Shown here: positions 7,543-14,238 of the stretch, one piece after another
How the letters are laid out: each line of letters opens with the position of its first letter
Position numbering within the stretch: position 1 is the first letter of the stretch
Origin: Stephanodiscus triporus
Taxonomy: Eukaryota > Bacillariophyta > Thalassiosirophyceae > Thalassiosirales > Thalassiosiraceae
Assembly: GCA_036939755.1 (NCBI GenBank)
Contig: JALLAZ010000540.1
Coordinates: 1-14,238, forward strand
Direction: 5' to 3'
Length of the DNA stretch: 14,238 nt
The notes under the pieces: generated by a model
Told to the model about the DNA's origin: nothing
Seen by the model: only the letters and a program-made list of their open reading frames with translations
Databases searched by the model: none
Made by a program: the position numbers and the translations under genes

Positions 7543-9724
7543 ATGAGCACCCTCGCGGAGTGCGCGCTCGCCCGTAAGCCGCTCCGATTGGTCCGTCGTC
7601 AGGCCCATCTCGGCGACGACGACAGCCGCTACGAGCCAGTGTCGATACTGGAGGACGAAGATTCGTCGACCGGCGAGGGAGGAGGAGGAGGAGGAGGGGG
7701 ACGGCGTCGCTCCTCCGGGCCGCGGTTGCAGCGACGGCGGGAGGCGCCGCTGCGTCACATGTCCCTGTTCGACCTCGTCGCCTTCGGGGTGGGGTGCACC
7801 GTCGGGGGGGGGGTGTTCGTCCTCGGCGGAGCGGCGGCACACTCGTTGGCAGGCCCGGCCTCGTCGGTGTCGTACCTCCTGTCGGGCCTCGCGGTGGGAC
7901 TCGCCGCCCTGCCCTACGCCGAGCTCTCGGCGTCCTTCCCGGTCGACGGCAGCACCTACTCCTACGCCTACATCGCGCTGGGGGAGGTGTACGCTGTCAT
8001 CGCGAGCATGTGCCAGACCCTCGAGTACGGCGTCAGCGCTGCGGCGGTGGCAAGGAGCTGGGGGAACAAGGTCGTGGACCTCGTCAAGATGTGGGGGGAT
8101 CCCCTCCCGAATTGGTTGCTGCGGTTCCTGGATCCGGGGTATTACGTCAATCCGATGGCGGCGATCGTCGCGTCGCTGTGCACCCTCGTCTTGCTGCTGG
8201 GCGTGCGGGAGAGCAAGCTGGCGACGAACTGCATCTCGTCGATGAAGGTTTCCCTCATAGTCTTCATGATAATCGCAGGTATGATCCTGTCGTCGGGACT
8301 GTTCCCCGGGACGAAGGCGTCGTTCGAGAACTGGGATCCGTTCGTACCCTCCGAATTCGGCGTCGAGGGCGTCCTCGAGGCGTCGTCCCTGCTGATCTTC
8401 GCGTACACAGGCTTCGACTGCATCTGCAACCAGGCCGGAGAGGCCAAGGATCCGGTCAGAGATGTCCCGAGGGCGGTAGTGTACACGATCGTCATCGACA
8501 GCGTCCTTTACGTCCTCGCGGCGCTGGCTCTCACGGCAATGTTGCCATACGCGGAGATCAGCGAGGTTAGCGGCTTCCCCGACGCCTTCGGCGCGAACGG
8601 CTGGGCATGGGCCGAGAAGATGACGGCGATCGGGGAAATACTCGTCCTTCCCCTGGTGGTCTTGGCCTCGATACAGGCCCAGACGCGACTTCTGTTCGCA
8701 ATGTCCAACGACAGGATCGTTCCGGGATTCTTTGGTCGATTGACCTTCTCGAAAGCGAGGCGCTGCAGGCCGGAAGACAAGATTGGCAATCTCACGGCTA
8801 ACGTGCAATTCTGCGGGCTGGTGACTATTGTCATGGCAACGTTCATTCCATTCCAATTCCTGGTAGAATTGGTGGCAGCGGGGGCATTACTTTTATTCTC
8901 GATGACATCATGGTAAGTAATCACGGGATAAAATGTATGCGATGAAATGAACGCATCATTCTTGCGTATTTTACGAAATATTGCAACTCACATACGTACG
9001 ATTCATCCAAAGCTGCATGCTGATCGTACGCTTCAAATGTCCATCGGAAACTTTCCTTTGTAGCGTGAGAGACGTGAGTGACGACGCCACCATATTCTCG
9101 GTCGAGGCCGTCAGGAGAGAGCTATCGCTTGGTCGAATTTTGATACTCCTGAACCTGTTCCCATTCGCGTCGGGACTGTGCTTTGCGTTCATCCCCATAA
9201 ACACCCTGCGATATTCTTTAACGGGGACGTTCGCATTCCTCACGCTGGTGGTAGCTTTGTACATCGCCGCCTACTGTCACGAAAATACAAGCACGAGATT
9301 CATACTAAACCGAGACGGATATGGAACGCCCGGACGGATACGATTCCGCACTCCGTGGGTGCCCTTTTCGACCGTTCTCGGAATATATTTGAACTGGTTC
9401 ATGCTCGCCAACTTGGGCTGGAAAGGAACCGTGATGCTCATTGGCTATTTGTTCGTCGGTGTCGTTTTGTACTGGAAGTGCTGTGTAGGAAAGAGCATCG
9501 TGAACAGTAACGAACCCCATGAGGAGAACGAAAGTTACAAGAACCGAAATATATTGCCGAGCGAACGTTGTACAAGTCCGCCCTCCGTAAGGTCGGATTT
9601 ACAGCAGCCGCTGTTAGGAGGGGAAGATTGGGAGGAAGGCGAGCATGAGACTGGTCTCCTGAATAATGTATATTTGAAGGATGATCTCTCAGAGATTGAA
9701 GCGAGCAGAAGGGCTGTTTCATAA
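7543..9724 (+). CDS. APC-superfamily cationic amino acid transporter-like permease (CAT/SLC7 type), two exons
   Basis: Exons 7543-8912 and 9013-9724 give 693 residues. Without splicing the frame stops at once (TGG TAA); donor TG|GTAAGT and acceptor CCAAAG|C restore LLFSMTSCCMLIVRF, a single continuous membrane helix. The N-terminal 70 residues are hydrophilic with a Gly run. TM1 carries FGVGCTVGGGVFVLGG (81-96), the unwound substrate-binding segment of LeuT-fold APC carriers. LPYAELSASFPVDGSTYSY and LEYGVSAAAVA are typical of CAT proteins, as are FAYTGFDCICNQAGEAKDP (286-304) and TPWVPF near the C-terminus. About 14 spans are visible, the last four at roughly 498-518, 527-545, 574-591 and 596-613. 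The hydrophilic tail (618-693) holds an acidic dileucine-like motif, DLQQPLLGGEDWEEGE, resembling vacuolar sorting signals, so plasma membrane or vacuole is open. Predicted role: basic or neutral amino acid uptake or storage. GC content falls from exon 1 to exon 2. Confidence 0.93.
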
Positions 9725-10116
9725 CGAGCGCATAATAAGCAAATAGTAGTCTTGCACGACAACTCATCTTATGGAGATTCTAGAATTCATGTAGCTGAAT
9801 GTCGAGTCCGACAAACATTATCTAGTGGGCGCCATCGAGGCCCAAGGAAGGGTCAGTGAGAGATGAACTATTGCATGCAGTTACGGGGTTGATTCATCAA
9901 CACAGTTTTCAGTTAAACTTCCGAGCTGATCAGAACAACGATCGGTATCGTATGGTACGATATGGTGTGTTTGAATTCATTGGGTTCAATTCGGAGGCTC
10001 TGCGACAGACACAGAGAGAGAATAAAACCGCTGTCACCTAAAATGCACAAAAATAACAGTTCCTCCCCCTGTGCTGTATCCTACCCCCGCACCCAAAATC
10101 GGCCACAGGGCAGACC
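9725..10116. other. Intergenic region after the permease, upstream of the 697-residue gene
   Basis: It should hold the permease 3' UTR and the promoter of the next gene, which lies in the same orientation. The only structure seen is a perfect 7-bp inverted repeat with a 3-nt loop, TATCGTA 9946-9952 and TACGATA 9956-9962. No RNA gene or conserved protein is apparent. Confidence 0.5.
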
Positions 10117-10292
10117 ATGACGACGACGACCGAGATGGGCGACGCGACAACGAGGATCGACGGCGACGGCGACGGCGTCGAAGGCATCGTCGTCGACGTC
10201 CAAACGACCGACGACGACGGAACGACGGCGATTTTGGCCGACGACAAGGAGGACGGGACGGCGCCGGTCCTCCCGCCGCCCGAGACGACTAC

Positions 10293-10331
<39 letters not shown>

Positions 10332-12210
10332 AACCGGCGATGAGGATGACGGCGTCGCCACCGATCTCTCAGTCGCGGAGGACGATGGGGTGGACGGGGG
10401 GGGGAGATCGAACGACGAAGATGATGACGACGACTGCCGCGACCTCGACCTCGACCTCGATCTCGATGCCGCGCATTCAGGCGGCGACGACGACTGCCAT
10501 GCCTCCTCCCCCTCCTCTCCCTCCTCCGAAGCGGGAGGGCCGACGGCGACGCCGTCGTTGCCGCCGCCGCGGCCGCCGCCGCCATCTTCGACGACGCCGT
10601 TCTTGGAGATGGAGCCTCCCGAACTCTCCAACGACAGCGACAACGCTGGGGGGGGGAACGAGGGCGCGTCGGATCCGCGGGAGTGGACGCCCCCTCCCCA
10701 CCTCGGATGCGGACGAGGGGACGGGGGCCGTCGCGCCGTGGAAAATGCCCTCGGCGGCCACGTTGCCGCCGGGAGGAACGCGAGGAGGGCGGTCAGCATA
10801 CACAACATCCGGCGCGACTATTGGGGATACGTCCGCCTCGATGGCGAGGTCGGGAATTGGGAGGAGGACGAGGACGAGATCGCGGGAGGAGGGAGGACCT
10901 CGGCGCTGGATAGGCACATACGCCGGAACAACGACGCGCGACACGGCCGCGACGGGAGCATGTCGTATCCGTCTCTGTCCGGCATCTCTTCCACCGCCGC
11001 GTCCGATCAACGCTCGACGATCGGAACACGCGCCGTCGTCGCCGCCCCTCCTCCCCCTTTCTCATCGACGATGACGTACGGGAAGGACGAGGGCGGCGAC
11101 GACCGTCCACGACGTGTCAAATTCGCGGATCGCGTCATCGGCTCCTCCGCCCCCGTCGCCGTCGCCGACGACGAGGATGACGACGATTGGCGACGGCGGA
11201 TGAATGCTCGCATTCGCGCCGCCGACGCCGACGCCGATGCCGCCCTCGCGTCGACCGCAACGACGACGACGGCTCCGTCGCGGCAGCCGGGACATCAGCC
11301 GTGGAGATCGCGCAGCATCGTCGCTCCCGCCTCCCAGTCGCGATCGTTGTCGTTGTCGTCACCGTCGTCGTATTCGTATTCGTTGAAATCGACGGAAGGG
11401 CAACATCAGCAGCTCGTCGCCGGCACGCTGCGGAGCAAGAACGCGAGGAGGATACTCGGGATCCTGTCATTGCTGGTGGCGACGCGTCTGTCATATTACC
11501 TTGGCGGAGGGGAAGCCGGCGTCGATCCGCCGACAATGTCGAACGAGGACGATCGACTCGCGGTACCGCCGCGGGGGATCATGGAGGGGGCCCATCCATC
11601 ATTATCGGGACGACGTGCGGGGGAAGGGAACGGAGCTTACCGCGGCGCAGACGCGTTGGCTTTGGACTGGAGCAGCGTCCCCCCTCACCTGCGGGGGTAT
11701 TATTCTAAGTTGTACGGCACCTACGGCGGCGTGAGATCGTCGCCCTCCACCGCCGCCCGACAAGAGGCGGGGGGGCAGCCGACGACGATGACGCAGAGAC
11801 AGCAACTGAAAGAGCTCGAGCGACAACCGCGAAATCAGCAGAGGAGTGCCCGCCTGGGCGTCGTGGAGTTAAAGCGGCAGCAGGCGCTGAAACGCGACGC
11901 TGGCGAGATGGGTGGCGATGGAGCGACGACGACGGTGGCGGTTGCGGTCGCGGCAGGGAATGTGAGGGAGCAGCCTCCTCCTGCGGGGAAGGCGGCCGAG
12001 GAGAAGGAAACGGAAGCGGAGGCCATATCGCAAGCACGAGCGGCATATGAAGCTCATCCTCCTCTGCCGTCGCCGGCAGTGGCGGCGATTAAAATGCCGA
12101 TCAAGGAGGAAATTGCGATGGTTCGACCGGCCGAGGAGAAGATGGCGGATGCGGCCCAGCACCAGCCACTCGTCAGCGAATTGGAGATGGATGGAATAAA
12201 TCAAGGATAA
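10117..12210 (+). CDS. Low-complexity protein of unknown function with one weak membrane segment and an RVKF motif
   Basis: One frame of 697 codons from ATG 10117 (A at -3) to TAA 12208-12210. I do not recognise the family. The N-terminus is rich in Asp and Thr, with a run of 13 Thr (about 57-69) and an LDLDLDLD repeat (about 109-116), then Ser, Pro and Gly-rich sequence. More ordinary segments are HNIRRDYWGYVRLDGEVGNW (about 229-248) and DWSSVPPHLRGYYSKLYGTY (after 510). Residues 446-464 (ILGILSLLVATRLSYYLGG) could be a membrane span, weakened by one Arg. RVKF at 333-336 fits the RVxF docking motif for protein phosphatase 1, in an otherwise disordered acidic and basic context. The C-terminus is Ala/Glu-rich. 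Codon use resembles the other GC-rich genes here (TCG, GAC, GCG), which supports coding, but GAC/CGA-rich DNA stays open by composition alone. A missed 3' exon is possible. Confidence 0.6.
10284..10330 (+). repeat. ACG-rich trinucleotide tract encoding poly-Thr
   Basis: A run of ACG, ACT and ACA codons encodes about 13 consecutive Thr residues in the 697-residue protein. Most units are perfect ACG. It is probably length-variable. Confidence 0.85.
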
Positions 12211-12505
12211 TTGGAATCGTTGGATGCGGCGAGCGTTGTTGCCGCGTCGATTGGATGAGAATCGCCGGGCGTCGGCGGCAACAACGGTGAGAGAGAACGA
12301 AAGGGAAAGGAAACTCCTAGCGCGACGTGAAAGCAGACTCCGAACGCGACACGAAAGACTGCAAAAGATTGGCCATGTCAACGGGCAAGCCGAGAACGCG
12401 GCTTCGAATGAGGGGTTGAGAATTGAATGTGATATCCTCACTATGGCTCTGATAGACGCTTGCAATCCAGGTCGATCCCAGTTCGAGTGGATTATCATGA
12501 GTTGA
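12200..12505 (+). CDS. Possible additional C-terminal exon or small ORF (charged, helix-forming)
   Basis: In the frame +1 to the 697-residue gene, an open stretch follows its stop codon almost directly, with an ATG at 12224. It encodes a charged segment (TTVRENERERKLLARRESRL and onward) that looks like a helix or coiled coil before the sequence becomes AT-rich. It could be a real 3' exon: one speculative in-frame intron would run from GT at 12121 to AG at 12258-12259, but that acceptor has a poor pyrimidine tract. It could equally be a frameshifted continuation or 3' UTR. Weak evidence. Confidence 0.2.
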   Translation: MKDNWNRWMRRALLPRRLDENRRASAATTVRENERERKLLARRESRLRTRHERLQKIGHVNGQAENAASNEGLRIECDILTMALIDACNPGRSQFEWIIMS

Positions 12506-13431
12506 ACGCTCGTGTTGATCCCCCTCAAAGGTTTAATATCCCATGGGCGCCAATTTTTAGAGCTTGTTTGAGAGGAGATATTTTGATTGGCTAACCAGCG
12601 GCGATTCCAAGTTTCTAGGTAAGAAATTCCATCGCACATGGAGTATGGAATAAATAATGTAAGTTATCTATGCTGAGCCACAGCATAAGCTTTTTTATCT
12701 TGAGTAGTTAGAGTAGTTATGGGGGGATTTCCAGCTCCATTTTGGTTTTTCTGACTACTATTCCTATGTACAAACATGTGTCTTTTTTCCCTGGAAAAAG
12801 AGGAATAGGGGGGCAGCCCCCTTAAAATCCCTCAATACGTACATATTACTCTACGATACATATCTAGCACCAGCAGTCAGCAGCAGGCTTCAACATTCAG
12901 CTGCTGCGCTCTTCTAACTCCATATGGTACTCGAGATAAAAGCATTTGCTGTGGTCACAAGCATAGATGTCAATCCCCATTTTGTAACGAGCCCCAGTTT
13001 GCAAACGGGGACTCCCCGTTTTGTAATATTCATAAATCCCTGTTCGTTTTGAAATATGGATCCCCATAACAAAATGGGGATTGCATTTTTGATGCTTTCT
13101 CCAGTCATGCATTAGATTGGCCCCTCTGACCAAAATTTTAGGCGATCCAACGCCTGCAATATTATCAACAGATCATCCATTTTTTACCGCAAGAGAAGGC
13201 ATCTCCCCCCTCCCATGACTGCCGCTACCATTTTTGCTATTGCCATGACGACAACGACAATTGGCAGCCTCGCAAGGCCGGTTTGGTCCTTCTCCATCCC
13301 TTCTGTCATGACGAGGAGGTCTGTCGTTGACTTCATCTCCAGACTGGTTTTCATCCTGTGTGGTACACTATCCTACGTAACTGTTGCAAAAACATTTTTT
13401 TAGTGTTTACCTTCTTTACTATGGAAGCAGT
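12506..13431. other. AT-rich non-coding region with hairpins
   Basis: No conserved protein is seen. Two adjacent hairpins occur at 12782-12800 (CTTTTTTCC ... GGAAAAAG) and 12807-12822 (AGGGGG, loop GCAG, CCCCCT). A nested inverted-repeat element lies at 12959-13097. A 62-codon open frame from ATG 13215 begins with a hydrophobic, signal-peptide-like segment (MTAATIFAIAM), but nothing else supports it as a gene. The region separates unique genes from the retroelement fragment. Confidence 0.5.
12959..13097. repeat. Nested inverted-repeat (foldback or MITE-like) element
   Basis: CAATCCCCATTTTGT (12971-12985) has a perfect inverted copy at 13069-13083. An outer pair, AAGCAT 12959-12964 with ATGCTT 13092-13097, extends the arms. 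Inside lies a perfect hairpin, AACGGGG-ACT-CCCCGTT, preceded by the palindrome GTTTGCAAAC. The middle also contains degenerate direct copies of a CCCC(A/G)TTTTGTAA unit. The non-coding, symmetrical layout suits a small non-autonomous element; no target site duplication could be confirmed. Confidence 0.5.
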
Positions 13432-14112
13432 TTAATTTCTGGAGAAGTCAGCATCACAATAGCATTTAAATCCTTTCTCAGAGTTGGGATTGAAACGAAT
13501 TCCAATGTCTTGAGTCTTCTTCAAGTAATGAGTGAGGTAGAGAATGGCATTCCCATGTGGCTCCCTTGGGTCAGCTGAGAACTTGGCAATCTGATGAACA
13601 GCATACATGATGTCAGGGCGAGTGGTCTGAGCCAAATAATTTAATTTCCCAACAACAGAATGATAGTTGAAATTTAGATCAAATGCTGGAGCATTCTTGA
13701 AAGCATGAAGCAGGATGGCAACCTTGGCAGGAACAGGCTTTGTAGCAGTAGATGCACCAATTCCAACATCTGCAATGATAGCATCAATCAAGGCATGCTG
13801 AGTGAACTCATAGGATCCATCTGTGAGCGTCTTGATGTTCACACCAACATAATCTGCAGGATGACCCTGATCTTCAATGTTCAATCCAGATTCACCAATC
13901 TTGCAAATAGCAGCCTTGAGTTGCTCATCATCTTTGCCAAGGAAGATGCCGTCATCAACATACACCATGAAGATAATGTCCCCACGATAAAACACACAAT
14001 CGTCAATCGTGGATGCTTTGTAGGCCAATGAGGCCAGCTTCCTCCGAGAGGATCCACTTCTGGCAAGACCCCCAGTGGCTTTGCCCTTGCTCTCCACGGC
14101 AAAATCCGCCAT
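13432..14112 (-). mobile_element. Ty1/copia retrotransposon pol fragment (reverse transcriptase to start of RNase H), truncated
   Basis: A 226-codon minus-strand frame encodes the C-terminal part of a copia-type reverse transcriptase. Visible motifs are STIDDCVFYRG, the catalytic box FMVYVDDGIFLG, the KLNYLAQTTRPDIMYAV helix with YHSVVG before it, and the first strand of the RNase H domain (CYCDADFS). The frame then ends in a stop where an intact element would continue, and the sequence beyond (below about 13440) shows no RNase H. Upstream of about KLASLAYKAS the sequence no longer resembles reverse transcriptase, and an in-frame stop precedes the ATG. So gag, integrase, the N-terminal half of the polymerase, RNase H and both LTRs are absent. 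It is a dead relic; diatom CoDi-type elements are the likely source (inference). The ATG at 14112 is not a native start. Confidence 0.9.
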
Positions 14113-14238
14113 GGACTCAAATCATGGCGCCGCATCTCCCCATGAGTCCTGTGCAGTAGGGGGTCCGGCCCATTCATTCCCTCAATTTTCTTTTATTCTG
14201 GCGCACCGCTCTCGTGTTTTTTTTTCTGGCATGCCGCG
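14113..14238. other. Right-edge non-coding sequence flanking the retroelement relic
   Basis: Contains a 7-bp inverted repeat, GGACTCA 14113-14119 with TGAGTCC 14143-14149, just outside the pol relic, and a T-run near 14217-14226. No LTR is recognised before the window ends. Confidence 0.4.

Noticed and set aside
7249..8856. 535-codon antisense frame opposite the permease
   Set aside because: Arg/His/Asp-rich mirror of a clearly conserved transporter; no independent motif.
10038..10808. 256-codon antisense frame opposite the 697-residue gene
   Set aside because: Consists of Ser and Val homopolymer runs, the complement of the Asp/Thr repeats; the plus frame is much longer.
11869..12639. 256-codon minus frame spanning the 3' end of the 697-residue gene
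   Set aside because: Overlaps the longer sense frame, Arg/Ser-rich and without motifs.
12807..12822. G/C hairpin followed by TT read as a bacterial intrinsic terminator
   Set aside because: The window is clearly eukaryotic (spliceosomal introns), and no adjacent gene would use it.
13215..13403. 62-codon plus frame with a signal-peptide-like start
   Set aside because: Too short, no motif beyond hydrophobicity, no splice site that extends it convincingly, and it lies between repeat elements.

Overview
This window is nuclear DNA from a eukaryote, most likely a diatom (stramenopile alga). The evidence is short spliceosomal GT-AG introns (83-143 bp) inside clearly conserved proteins, FG-GAP/beta-propeller and Thr/Pro-rich secreted proteins of a kind common in diatoms, a Ty1/copia reverse transcriptase fragment with a YVDDG active site, and a mosaic of very GC-rich coding blocks (rich in GAC, TCG, CGA and GTC codons) separated by AT-richer stretches. 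The species call is inference. I see no bacterial operon structure, CRISPR array, rRNA or convincing tRNA.

Layout from left to right. (1) 1-2160, minus strand: a single-pass membrane protein with a low-complexity cytosolic N-terminus, one membrane span, a mucin-like Thr/Ser/Pro stalk built from 22-residue repeats, and FG-GAP-type propeller modules. It runs off the left edge. (2) 2161-2531: divergent promoter region with two small inverted repeats. (3) 2532-4075, plus strand, two exons: an E1-like ThiF-fold enzyme of the tRNA threonylcarbamoyladenosine dehydratase family (CsdL/TcdA; yeast Tcd1/Tcd2). (4) 4076-4610: convergent intergenic region. (5) 4611-6963, minus strand, five exons: a secreted trypsin-fold endopeptidase with propeptide, a complete His-Asp-Ser triad, a Cys-rich linker, a PPC domain and a KPTT(R/S) repeat tail. 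(6) 6964-7542: divergent promoter region with a 7-bp tandem repeat running into a CACGTG box. (7) 7543-9724, plus strand, two exons: an APC-superfamily cationic amino acid transporter-like permease with about 14 membrane spans. (8) 9725-10116: intergenic. (9) 10117-12210, plus strand: a 697-residue low-complexity protein of unknown function with one weak membrane span and an RVKF motif. (10) 12211-13431: AT-rich region with a possible terminal exon, hairpins and a foldback or MITE-like element. (11) 13432-14112, minus strand: a copia pol fragment truncated at both ends.

The genes do not form an obvious pathway. The protease and the amino acid permease share a divergent promoter, so a joint role in extracellular peptide use is possible, but that is only inference. 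The parts least explained by known families are the chimeric FG-GAP membrane protein with its sharp compositional break, the 697-residue protein, and the nested inverted-repeat element near 12.96-13.10 kb. I did not find a convincing, wholly new multi-gene system.
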